Shown here in pieces: positions 14,482-21,885 of a DNA stretch of 22,815 bases. A program made the position numbers and the translations under genes. Each line of letters starts with the position of its first letter. The first letter of the stretch is position 1. The notes below the pieces were generated by a model that did no database searches, was not told where the DNA came from, and saw nothing but the letters and a program-made list of their open reading frames with translations. The stretch is from JBEAOO01 sp041164825 (lineage in GTDB: Bacteria > Pseudomonadota > Gammaproteobacteria > Burkholderiales > Burkholderiaceae_C). The stretch is from contig JBEAOO010000063.1 of assembly GCA_041164825.1 (NCBI GenBank), positions 1-22,815 of the forward strand. Direction: 5' to 3'.

Positions 14482-15633
14482 ATGACCGTTCAACGCCGCA
14501 CTGCCCTGGCCCTGGCCGCCCTCTTCACCGTGACCGGCACCTCGCTGGCCCAAGCCCAGGCGATCAAGATCGCCAACATCGTCGAGCTCTCGGGCGCGGG
14601 CGCCAGCGCCGGCACCAACTTCAAGAACGGCGTGGAGCTGGCCGTGAAGGAAATCAACGCCGCCGGCGGCATCTTGGGCAAGAAGATCGAGTCGACCACG
14701 CTCGACACCCAGAGCAACCCCGGCGTGGCCAAGGGCCTGACGCAAAAGGCGGTGGACGACGGCGTGTTTGCGGTGTTTGGCCCGGTGTTCTCGGGCTCGA
14801 TCATGGTCAGCATGGCCGAAACGCAACGCGCCGAGGTGCCCAACTTCACCGGCGGTGAGGCCGCGGCCATCACACAAAAGGGCAACCCCTACATCTTCCG
14901 CACCAGCTTCACGCAGACCACGGCCATGCCCAAGGTGGCGCGCTACATCGCCACCGGCCTGAAGGCCAAGACCGTGGCGGTCATGTTCGTCAACAACGAC
15001 TTCGGCAAGGGTGGCCGCGACGCCATCACCAAAGCGCTGGAAGCCAACGGCGTGAAGGTGGTGGCCGACATCTCGACCGACAGCGGCCAGGTCGACTTCT
15101 CGGCCCCGGTGCTCAAGGCCAAAGCGGCCAACGCCGATGCGCTGTTTGTGTACACCAACGAAGAAGAGTCGGCGCGTGCCTTGCGTGAACTGCGCAAGCA
15201 GGGCTACACCAAGCCCATCGTCGGCGAAACCACGCTGACCGGCCAGAAAGTGATCGAGCTGGCTGGCGAGGCCGCCAACGGCGCCATCGCCCACGTGGGC
15301 CTGACGGTGGACGCGCCGAACCCGTTGATGCTGAAGTTCAAGGCCAAGTACTACCAGGACTACAAAACCATCTCCGACCACAACGGCATCAAGGGCTACA
15401 CCGGCGTGTACCTGATGAAGGCGGCGATTGAGAAGGCCGGCAAGGTGGACCGCGTGGCCGTGGCCAAGGTGCTGCACGGCCTGACCGTGACGGCGGCCAA
15501 AAACCCGGGCGTGCTGATGGACGTGACCATGGACGCCAACGGCGACCTCGACCGCGAGAGCTTTGTGGTGGAAGTGAAAAACGGCGCACAGGTGGTGAAA
15601 GAAGTGCTGCCGGCGCTGAACGCCAAGAAGTGA
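14482..15633 (+). CDS. Branched-chain-type ABC importer, substrate-binding protein (LivK-like)
   Basis: A 383-residue periplasmic binding protein of the HAAT (Leu/Ile/Val-type) family. AAGGAG lies 7 nt before the ATG. The signal peptide is residues 1-27 (MTVQRRTALALAALF to AQAQA). The mature protein starts with IKIANIVELSG and contains NGVELAVKEINAAGGILGKKIE and VFGPVFSGSIMV, all typical. It precedes two permease and two ATPase genes, so the importer is complete. Many HAAT binding proteins bind aromatic or cyclic acids instead of amino acids; its place between an AroE-like gene and a dehydroshikimate dehydratase suggests such a ligand. A strong hairpin follows the stop codon. Confidence 0.92.
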   Translation: MTVQRRTALALAALFTVTGTSLAQAQAIKIANIVELSGAGASAGTNFKNGVELAVKEINAAGGILGKKIESTTLDTQSNPGVAKGLTQKAVDDGVFAVFGPVFSGSIMVSMAETQRAEVPNFTGGEAAAITQKGNPYIFRTSFTQTTAMPKVARYIATGLKAKTVAVMFVNNDFGKGGRDAITKALEANGVKVVADISTDSGQVDFSAPVLKAKAANADALFVYTNEEESARALRELRKQGYTKPIVGETTLTGQKVIELAGEAANGAIAHVGLTVDAPNPLMLKFKAKYYQDYKTISDHNGIKGYTGVYLMKAAIEKAGKVDRVAVAKVLHGLTVTAAKNPGVLMDVTMDANGDLDRESFVVEVKNGAQVVKEVLPALNAKK

Positions 15634-15640
15634 GCCCCAC

Positions 15641-15673
15641 GCCAGAGGCCCGCCTGTGAAGGCGGGCCCTGGC
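15641..15673 (+). terminator. Intercistronic hairpin after the binding-protein gene
   Basis: GCCAG-a-GGCCCGCC (15641-15654) pairs with GGCGGGCC-CTGGC (15661-15673) around a TGTGAA loop: 13 bp with one bulged A. No T-run follows. Such hairpins commonly raise the amount of binding protein over the membrane subunits by partial termination or by protecting the upstream mRNA. Confidence 0.65.
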
Positions 15674-15685
15674 TGGATGCATGCA

Positions 15686-15762
15686 GCGCGTTCATTCGGC
15701 GCGTTCACTCGGTGTTGTCGCTCGGCGCATTTGTCCGGCGCACTCGCTCAGCGTTGTTCTCG
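15686..15762 (+). repeat. Degenerate 13-bp tandem repeats between livK- and livH-like genes
   Basis: Six consecutive units begin GCGC or a variant and end near CTCG: GCGCGTTCATTCG, GCGCGTTCACTCG, GTGTTGTCGCTCG, GCGCATTTGTCCG, GCGCACTCGCTCA and GCGTTGTTCTCG. The first two differ at one base; the others are more diverged. They fill most of the 209-bp gap and are not coding. Confidence 0.6.
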
Positions 15763-15842
15763 GCGTCAGCCGCCGAGTGCCCCGTGCCGCGCCTTGAGCG
15801 CAGCGCGCGGGCACAGCCGACCCACGTCCTTCGGAGTCATTC

Positions 15843-16718
15843 ATGACCGACTTTTTCCAACTGCTGCTCTCCGGCATGTCCACCGGCAGCATCTACGGCT
15901 TGGCCGCACTCGGCTTCACGCTGCTCTGGCAGGCCAGCGGCACCATCAACTTCGCGCAAGGCGAGTTCGTGATGCTGCCCGCCTTCTTGATGCTGGGTTT
16001 TGCCGCCGTCGGCCTGCCGCTGCTGGCTGCGTTTGTGCTCACCTGCGCAGTGGCCGTGGTGGTGCTGGGCTGGGCCTTCAAACGCGGCATTGCCGACCCG
16101 CTGCTGCGCCACGGCTTGATGCCGATCGTGGTGGCCACCATCGGCCTGTCGATTGCGATGCGCAACGGCGTGCGCGCCGGCTACAGCGCCGAAGCCCACC
16201 CCTTCCCGAGCCTGTTTGCCGACAAGCTGATTCAGCTCGGTGGCGTCACCGTGACGCTGGCCGACATCGGCACGCTGCTGCTGGCGCTGGCGCTGGTGTG
16301 GGTGACGCAGAGCTTCTTGAACAAAACTGTGACCGGCCGCGCGATGCAGGCCGTGGCGCAAAACACCGAGAGCGCCACGGTGCTCGGCATCAACGTGCCG
16401 CGCATGGTGTTCTACACCTTTGCCATCAACGCGCTGCTGGCGTGTGCGGCCGCGCTGCTGGTGACGCCCACCTACCTCGCCAAGTTCGACATGGGCGAGA
16501 GCCTGGGCAACAAGGCCTTCTTCGCCGCCATCATCGGCGGCTTCAACAACAGCCGCGGCGCGCTGCTGGGTGGCGTGATCGTGGGCGTGGCCGAGAACCT
16601 GGCCGCCGCCTACATCTCGCCCGCCTACAAGGACGCGGTGGCGCTGGTGCTGTTCATGGTGGTGATCTTGTTCAAGCCGCAAGGCCTGCTGGGCACCAAG
16701 GAAATGCGCAAGGTCTGA
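15843..16718 (+). CDS. Branched-chain-type ABC importer, permease (LivH-like)
   Basis: A 291-residue inner-membrane permease with about eight hydrophobic segments. It starts MTDFFQLLLSGMSTGSIYGLAALGFTLLWQASGTINFAQGEFVML, the usual LivH opening, and has the ATP-binding-subunit contact region GRAMQAVAQNTESATVLGIN near residues 163-182. It ends with FKPQGLLGTKEMRKV, typical for the family. CGGAG lies before the ATG at 15843. It is followed after 25 bp by the second permease. Confidence 0.93.
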   Translation: MTDFFQLLLSGMSTGSIYGLAALGFTLLWQASGTINFAQGEFVMLPAFLMLGFAAVGLPLLAAFVLTCAVAVVVLGWAFKRGIADPLLRHGLMPIVVATIGLSIAMRNGVRAGYSAEAHPFPSLFADKLIQLGGVTVTLADIGTLLLALALVWVTQSFLNKTVTGRAMQAVAQNTESATVLGINVPRMVFYTFAINALLACAAALLVTPTYLAKFDMGESLGNKAFFAAIIGGFNNSRGALLGGVIVGVAENLAAAYISPAYKDAVALVLFMVVILFKPQGLLGTKEMRKV

Positions 16719-16743
16719 GCAACCAAGACACGGAGCACACCCC

Positions 16744-17769
16744 ATGAAAAACCTGCACAAATTCGGCCTCGTGGCCATCCTGCTGGTGCTGTTGGCGGCA
16801 CCGCCGATGCTGAAGAACTACGGCATCTACCTTTTCACTTACTGGCTGATCTTCATCATCGCCACCATGGGCTTGAACCTGACCATCGGCTACGCCGGTC
16901 AGAAGAGCCTGGGCCACGCCGCGTTCTTCGGCATTGGCGCCTACACGGTGGCGATCCTGATGCAGCACGGCTTCAGCTTTTGGCTGGGGCTGCCGCTGGC
17001 CGCACTCGGTTGTTTTGCCATTGGCCTGGCGCTGGGCTTTCCGGCGCTGCGGGTGCAGACGATTTACCTCGCCTTCGCCACCCTGGGTTTCAACACCGCC
17101 GTGTGGCTGGTGATGCGCAATGAGGAGTGGCTCACCGGAGGCACCTTCGGCATCAACGGCATCGCCCGCCCGAGCTTCTTTGGCATCTCGCTCGACGGCA
17201 ACTTGGCGTACTACTACTTCGTGCTCGGCGTGGCGCTGATCTTGGGCTTTTTGCTCTGGGGCCTGCTGCGCTCGCCCTGGGGCAAGGCCTTCACCGCGCT
17301 GCGCGACAACCCGATCCGCGCCGAGAGCCTGGGCATCCACATCCAGCGCTACACGCTGCTGTCGTTTGCGATTGGCGCGGCCTATGCCGGTGTGGCGGGG
17401 GCGCTGTTTGCCAGCCTGGTGCAGTTCATTGAGCCGGCGCCGTTCACCGTGGGCGCGTCGATCATGATGTACCTGATGGTGGTGGTGGGTGGCCCGGGCT
17501 ACTTCTTCGGCCCGGTGCTGGGCGCGGCGGTGGGCGTGTTGTTGCCCGAGTGGCTGCGCTTTGCCCAGGCCTGGTATTTGTTCGTGTTCGGCACCGCCGT
17601 GGTCTTGTTGATGTTGTGGCTGCCCGATGGGCTGCTCAGCATCCCCGACCGCTTGCGGGCCCGCCGCCAATCGCGTGAAGCCTCGGCCGCACGCTCGGCC
17701 TCGGCAGCAGCGGCCGCCGCCGCCGAAGCCGCCCAAGCCGCCGCCACCCCCATCCAAGGAGCCCCGTGA
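16744..17769 (+). CDS. Branched-chain-type ABC importer, permease (LivM-like)
   Basis: A 341-residue inner-membrane permease. Family marks are MGLNLTIGYAGQKSLGHAAFFGIGAYT (residues about 40-66) and the coupling helix region GKAFTALRDNPIRAESLGI. The C-terminal tail after residue 300 is a long Ala-rich cytoplasmic stretch (RSASAAAAAAAEAAQ), which is low-complexity and probably not essential. GGAG precedes the ATG at 16744. The stop codon overlaps the start of the next gene by one base, so translation is coupled. Confidence 0.93.
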   Translation: MKNLHKFGLVAILLVLLAAPPMLKNYGIYLFTYWLIFIIATMGLNLTIGYAGQKSLGHAAFFGIGAYTVAILMQHGFSFWLGLPLAALGCFAIGLALGFPALRVQTIYLAFATLGFNTAVWLVMRNEEWLTGGTFGINGIARPSFFGISLDGNLAYYYFVLGVALILGFLLWGLLRSPWGKAFTALRDNPIRAESLGIHIQRYTLLSFAIGAAYAGVAGALFASLVQFIEPAPFTVGASIMMYLMVVVGGPGYFFGPVLGAAVGVLLPEWLRFAQAWYLFVFGTAVVLLMLWLPDGLLSIPDRLRARRQSREASAARSASAAAAAAAEAAQAAATPIQGAP

Positions 17770-18515
17770 TGAGCGCCCCCCTTCTGCAGGTCAGTGGCCT
17801 GAAAAAATCCTACGGCGCCATCCAGGCCGTGGGCGGTGTGAGCTTTGAGGTGATGCCGGGAGAGATCTTCGGCGTCATTGGCCCCAACGGTTCGGGCAAG
17901 ACCACGATGTTCAACAGCGTGCTCGGTCAGATCACGCCCGACGCCGGCAAGATCGAACTCAACGGCCGCGACATCACCGGCCTGAGCCCACTGGAGCTCA
18001 ACCACCGCGGCGTCGGCCGCACCTTCCAGACGCTGCAGGTGTTCGGCAAGATGAGCGTGCGCGACAACCTGATCGTGGCCGCGCAAGAGCACCAAGGCAG
18101 CATGTTCAGCCGCATGTTCGCACCGGGCGACTCCAAGCTGGGCGACAAGGCCGACGAGCTGATCGATCTGTTCCGCATCAAACACGTGGCGCACAAAAAG
18201 GCCGGCGAGCTGAGCTACGGCCAGCAGAAGCTGGTCGACATCGCCATGGCCTTCATGAGCGACCCGGACCTGGTGCTGCTGGATGAGCCCTGCGCGGGCG
18301 TGAACCCGAGCCTGGTGGGCGGCATCAGCACGCTGCTCAAGCAACTCAACCAGTCCCGCAAAGGCAGCTTCGTGGTGATCGAACACAACATGGACTTCGT
18401 GATGGACCTGTGCCACCGCATCTTGGTGATGGTGGAGGGCCAGGTGATGGCCATCGGCACGCCGGACGAGATCCGCGCCAACAAGCAAGTGCTTGACGCT
18501 TACCTGGGGAGCTGA
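17769..18515 (+). CDS. Branched-chain-type ABC importer, ATPase (LivG-like)
   Basis: A 248-residue ATP-binding subunit. It has Walker A GPNGSGKTT (residues 38-46), signature LSYGQQ, Walker B VLLDEPCAGVNP and the switch histidine in VVIEHNMDFV. The ATG at 17769 is preferred over GTG at 17766 because AGGAG lies seven bases before it. It overlaps the permease stop by one base. The next ATPase gene starts 4 bp after its stop. Confidence 0.94.
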   Translation: MSAPLLQVSGLKKSYGAIQAVGGVSFEVMPGEIFGVIGPNGSGKTTMFNSVLGQITPDAGKIELNGRDITGLSPLELNHRGVGRTFQTLQVFGKMSVRDNLIVAAQEHQGSMFSRMFAPGDSKLGDKADELIDLFRIKHVAHKKAGELSYGQQKLVDIAMAFMSDPDLVLLDEPCAGVNPSLVGGISTLLKQLNQSRKGSFVVIEHNMDFVMDLCHRILVMVEGQVMAIGTPDEIRANKQVLDAYLGS

Positions 18516-18519
18516 CGCC

Positions 18520-19275
18520 ATGTCTGAACACGCTATTGAGTTCGAGAACGTGCTCGCCGGCTACGGCGACTTCATGATCCTCAACAACCTGAGCTTCAAG
18601 GCCAAACGCGGCGCCATCACGCTGCTGATCGGCCCCAACGGCGCGGGCAAATCGACAGTGCTGAAAACGCTGTTTGGTTTGCTGAAAGTGCGCCAGGGCC
18701 GCATCAAGCTCGACGACCAAGACATCACCGGCGCCAGCGCCAAAGACCTGCTGGTGAAACACGGCATCGCCTTTGTGCCGCAAGGGCGCAACCTGTTTGG
18801 CCAGCTCACGGTCTATCAAAACCTGGAGCTGGGCGGCATCACCCTCGGCATGAAGACCACGCACGAGCGCATCCCCGAGGTGCTGGATCGTTTTCCGCGC
18901 GTGAAGGAGCGCATCAACAGCCAAGCCGCGGCGCTCTCGGGCGGTGAGCAAAAGCAGCTGGAGGTGGGCCGCGCGCTGCTGCTGCGCCCCAAGGTGCTGC
19001 TGATTGACGAGCCCTCGATTGGCCTGAGCCCGCTGGTGGTGGCCGATGTGTTCAAGCTGCTGCGCCAACTGGCCGACCAGGGCACGACGGTGCTGATGGT
19101 GGAGCAAAACGTGAAGAGCGCGCTGAAGATTTCGGACGAAGCGATCGCGCTCGAATCGGGCCGGCGCGTGTTGCAAAAGCCGGCCAACGAGCTGCTCAAC
19201 GATCCGCACATCGAGCGCCTGTTTTTGGGCGGCGCGCACGCGGCAGCGGCAGCCCCTGCGGTGCAGCCGGTCTGA
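18520..19275 (+). CDS. Branched-chain-type ABC importer, ATPase (LivF-like)
   Basis: A 251-residue ATP-binding subunit with Walker A GPNGAGKST, Q-loop region FVPQGRNLF, signature LSGGEQKQ, Walker B VLLIDEPSIGLSP and switch LMVEQNVKSAL. The ATG at 18520 (MSEHAIEFENVLAGYGDF) is used; the in-frame TTG at 18493 lies inside the previous gene. The last 15 residues are Ala-rich. With the neighbouring ATPase it forms the usual heterodimer of this transporter class. Confidence 0.94.
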   Translation: MSEHAIEFENVLAGYGDFMILNNLSFKAKRGAITLLIGPNGAGKSTVLKTLFGLLKVRQGRIKLDDQDITGASAKDLLVKHGIAFVPQGRNLFGQLTVYQNLELGGITLGMKTTHERIPEVLDRFPRVKERINSQAAALSGGEQKQLEVGRALLLRPKVLLIDEPSIGLSPLVVADVFKLLRQLADQGTTVLMVEQNVKSALKISDEAIALESGRRVLQKPANELLNDPHIERLFLGGAHAAAAAPAVQPV

Positions 19276-19287
19276 GGCTTCCGAGCC

Positions 19288-20379
19288 ATGCCAGAACGGC
19301 TCACCCGCATCGCCCTGCTGGGCGCCGGCCTGATCGGCCGAGAACACGCTGCGCGCATTGGCCGCCACGGCGAATGCACGCTGCACAGCGTCGTGGACCC
19401 GACCCCGGCCGCCGCGGCCTGGGCTGCCGGCCAGGGCCTGCCCTGCCACGCCACGCTCGACGCGCTGCTGAACGGCCCGCTGCCCGACGCCGCCATCATC
19501 GCCACGCCCAACACCTTGCACGTGGAACAAGCGCTGGCGCTGATCCGCCGCGGTGTGCCGGTGCTGGTGGAAAAACCCGTGGCCCACACGCTGGAAGCGG
19601 GCGAGGCGCTGGTGCGCGCCCAAGCGCAGAGTGGCGTGCCGGTGCTGGTGGGCCACCACCGGCGCCACAGCGCCGCGCTCAGCCGCGCGCACGCCACCGT
19701 GCAGTCGGGCCAACTGGGCCGGCTGGTGGCCGTGAGCACCACCGTGTTGTTCCACAAGCCCGATGCCTACTTTGATGTGGCCTGGCGCAGCGAGCCCGGT
19801 GGCGGGCCGATCTTGATCAACCTGGTGCACGAGATCGACGCGCTGCGCTGGCTGGCGGGCGAGGTGGTGGCCGTGCAGGCACGCGCGTCCAACGCCACAC
19901 GCGGCCACGCGGTGGAAGACACGGCGGCGGTGCTGCTCGAATTCGCGAGCGGCGCGCTCGGCACGCTGATCGTCTCGGACTGCGCGGCCGCCCCGCGCAG
20001 CTGGGAGCAGACCAGCGGCGAGAACCTCAGCTATGCGCGCGACGACACACAAGACTGCTTGTTTCTCGCCGGCACGCGCGGCTCACTGGCGGTGCCGACG
20101 ATGACGCTGTGGCAGGCCGAAGGCGCGGCGTCGTGGTTCACGCCCTTGCAGCGGCGGCCGGTGATGGCGCCCGAGGCCGATCCACTGACGCGCCAGCTCG
20201 ATCATTTTTGCGATGTGGTGCGCGGCCGTGCCGAGCCGCTGGTGACAGCGGCCGACGCGCTGGCCAGCCTGCGCGTGACGCTGGCCGTGCACGAGGCCGC
20301 CACCACCGGCCGGCGCATCGACACCCGACCGGCCGATGCGGCCCAGCGCTCGGCCTTGGTGCCGCCGGCGCAGGCCTGA
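19288..20379 (+). CDS. Gfo/Idh/MocA-family dehydrogenase (third)
   Basis: A 363-residue NAD(P)-dependent oxidoreductase, only distantly like the two at 10343 and 11477. The Rossmann motif is IALLGAGLIGREHAARIG (residues 8-25). The catalytic lysine is Lys96 (VEKPVA) and the active-site histidine is His181 (LINLVHEIDALRWL); the usual Asp four residues before it is replaced by Asn178. GHHRRHS (122-128) is common in the family. It starts 12 bp after the ATPase gene and so belongs to the importer operon. It may oxidise the imported compound or its product. The long non-coding repeat interval follows. Confidence 0.85.
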   Translation: MPERLTRIALLGAGLIGREHAARIGRHGECTLHSVVDPTPAAAAWAAGQGLPCHATLDALLNGPLPDAAIIATPNTLHVEQALALIRRGVPVLVEKPVAHTLEAGEALVRAQAQSGVPVLVGHHRRHSAALSRAHATVQSGQLGRLVAVSTTVLFHKPDAYFDVAWRSEPGGGPILINLVHEIDALRWLAGEVVAVQARASNATRGHAVEDTAAVLLEFASGALGTLIVSDCAAAPRSWEQTSGENLSYARDDTQDCLFLAGTRGSLAVPTMTLWQAEGAASWFTPLQRRPVMAPEADPLTRQLDHFCDVVRGRAEPLVTAADALASLRVTLAVHEAATTGRRIDTRPADAAQRSALVPPAQA

Positions 20380-20465
20380 TGCTGGCTTGCGCGCAAGCGC
20401 CCAGGCCGGCAAGTTCGGTTGTGGGCACTGAGGCGTACCTCACGCGGAGGCTCTGGCGCGAGGAA

Positions 20466-20553
20466 CGCTGTGCCGCATTCGCTTTGCTCCGTGTCCTCCG
20501 CCGGCCTGCGGCCGGCTCCCCCTTTACCTGCGCAAAGCGAATGCGGCACAGCG
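20466..20553 (-). repeat. Hairpin element, copy A (22-bp perfect stem, conserved core)
   Basis: Arms at 20466-20487 and 20532-20553 are perfectly complementary over 22 bp. The 44-nt core between them begins TCCGTGTCC and ends CCTTTACCTGC, and contains an inner stem GCCGGCC/GGCCGGC with loop TGC (20500-20516). Copy B has the same core in inverted orientation but unrelated arms. Strand is given by analogy with copy B, where base changes keep G-U pairs on the plus strand. Confidence 0.8.
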
Positions 20554-20606
20554 CTCCCCGAACCGGTGGTGGCATGCCACGTTTTCAGGGACCGCGGTGC
20601 TTGCAG

Positions 20607-20706
20607 GGGCGGTGATGGGCCGGGCCGATGTGCGCAGGTAAAGGAGGAGGGCCCGCGCAGCGGGTCCGGGGGACACGGAGCACATCGGCCCGGCCCATCG
20701 CCGCCC
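20607..20706 (+). repeat. Hairpin element, copy B (27-bp stem, conserved core inverted)
   Basis: Arms at 20607-20633 and 20680-20706 pair over 27 bp with one G-U (T20613 with G20700). The 46-nt core reads GCAGGTAAAGG at its start and GGACACGGA at its end, the reverse complement of the copy A core ends. Its inner stem is a GC-rich 7-bp hairpin with loop GCA and one G-T pair. Both imperfect pairs are G-U on the plus strand and would be A-C on the other. Confidence 0.8.
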
Positions 20707-21010
20707 TCGCGCCGATCGTCGAACGGGATGCCCTCGAACGACAAGCGGCCTCAGCCCAATGCCGCCAAAATCTCGAGAACAGCTCTGCCCGCCCGCTGCA
20801 CCTTGGATTCCGGGGAGCGCGAGCCAGTCCCCAGATCGCATCGCCGTTGGCCCTCCTGCATGCAGCTTTGTCGACACAGCCCGAGCACGCCAACGCAGCG
20901 CAGCCTGCGACCTTGGTTATCCTCGGGGGCAACGGGTTTCACCATCGGCCGCGCGAAACACAGAGCGCCCGCCGACAACCCGCCCCACACACTGAGGAAA
21001 GCCTGCCGCC

Positions 21011-21880
21011 ATGACCGCTTCTCTTGCGCGCGAGTCCGTCACCGAATCGCCGAACCCGCTGGGCCTCGATGGCCTGGAGTTCATCGAGTTCGCCACCCGC
21101 CAGCCGCAGGCGCTGGGGCTGGTGCTGGAGCGCATGGGCTTTCGGCCGGTGGCGCGCCACCGCTCGCGCGAGGTGATGCTGTACCGCCAGGGGGCGATGA
21201 ACCTGATCATCAACGCCAACCCCGACGACGCGCTGGGCGTGGACGACGGCCCAGTGATCTCGGCCTTTGCGCTGCGCGTGCGCGATGCCGGTGCGGCCTA
21301 TCGCATGGCGATTGAGCGTGGCGCCTGGGACGTGCCCATGCAAGCAGGGCCGATGGAGCTGAACATCCCAGCCGTGCGCGGCCCGGGCGGCAGCCGCATC
21401 TATCTGGTCGACCGCGCCAAAGAATTCTCCATCTACGACGTCGACTTCACGCTCATCCCCACCGTCGACGCGCACCCCGCCGCCGTGGCCGACCTGCGCT
21501 ACTTCGGCATCGTGCAATACATCGGCCGCGACCGCAGCTACGACTGGATCGAGTTTTACCGCGAGCTGTTCGGTTTCGAGGAGCTGTCCGAGGCCGAGCG
21601 CTTTGGCATCTTGCCCAAGGGCACGGTGCTGCGCAGCCCCTGCCGCAGTTTCTTCCTGCAACTGATCGAGCCCGACCCGGTCACCATCGCCTACGACGAG
21701 CAAGAGATGCTGCGCCGCATCGCCTTCGGCGCGCCCGATGTGCCGGGCGCGGTGGCCCAGTTGCGCGAGCGCGGGGTGGAGTTTGTCGAGTCCGACAAGG
21801 TGCACACCGAAGCCCGCGGCGCGCTCACGCGCAGCGTGCTCGGCTCGGTGAGTTTTGAGCTGGTTCACATCGAGGGCTGA
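21011..21880 (+). CDS. HPPD-like VOC-family protein, probable non-metal homologue
   Basis: A 289-residue protein with two VOC halves (about 18-150 and 160-289) resembling 4-hydroxyphenylpyruvate dioxygenase and the C-terminal domain of QuiC1. Recognisable segments are LDGLEFIEFATRQP, DWIEFYRELFGFEEL and GSVSFELVHIEG. Of the three HPPD iron ligands only Glu283 remains; the two histidines align with Gly166 and Arg236. It is therefore unlikely to be an iron dioxygenase. GAGGAAAG precedes the ATG at 21011. It lies 5 bp upstream of the dehydratase gene, so the two are co-translated. In known fusions the dehydratase domain comes first. A structural or regulatory partner role is possible. Confidence 0.82.
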   Translation: MTASLARESVTESPNPLGLDGLEFIEFATRQPQALGLVLERMGFRPVARHRSREVMLYRQGAMNLIINANPDDALGVDDGPVISAFALRVRDAGAAYRMAIERGAWDVPMQAGPMELNIPAVRGPGGSRIYLVDRAKEFSIYDVDFTLIPTVDAHPAAVADLRYFGIVQYIGRDRSYDWIEFYRELFGFEELSEAERFGILPKGTVLRSPCRSFFLQLIEPDPVTIAYDEQEMLRRIAFGAPDVPGAVAQLRERGVEFVESDKVHTEARGALTRSVLGSVSFELVHIEG

Positions 21881-21885
21881 ACGCC

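Larger units (their letters stand above)
20380..21010. other. Non-coding interval with inverted hairpin elements
   Basis: 631 bp without a credible gene; frames that cross it read through palindromes and end up inside the VOC gene out of frame. It holds a CTTGCGCGCAAG palindrome just after the dehydrogenase stop (20386-20397), two large hairpin elements described separately, a GTGGCATGCCAC palindrome between them (20569-20580) and CTGCATGCAG at 20856-20865. The last 300 bp show lower complexity of structure and probably carry the promoter of the VOC gene. TATCCT at 20918-20923 is a weak -10 candidate with no good -35. Confidence 0.75.

Noticed and set aside
20466..20706. Integron attC site or CRISPR repeats
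   Set aside because: There are no attC core sites, no integrase, only two copies in inverted orientation and no spacers.
20419..21315. Plus-strand frame of about 300 codons across the non-coding interval
   Set aside because: It reads through both hairpin elements and then runs out of frame into the VOC gene; no protein-like features.
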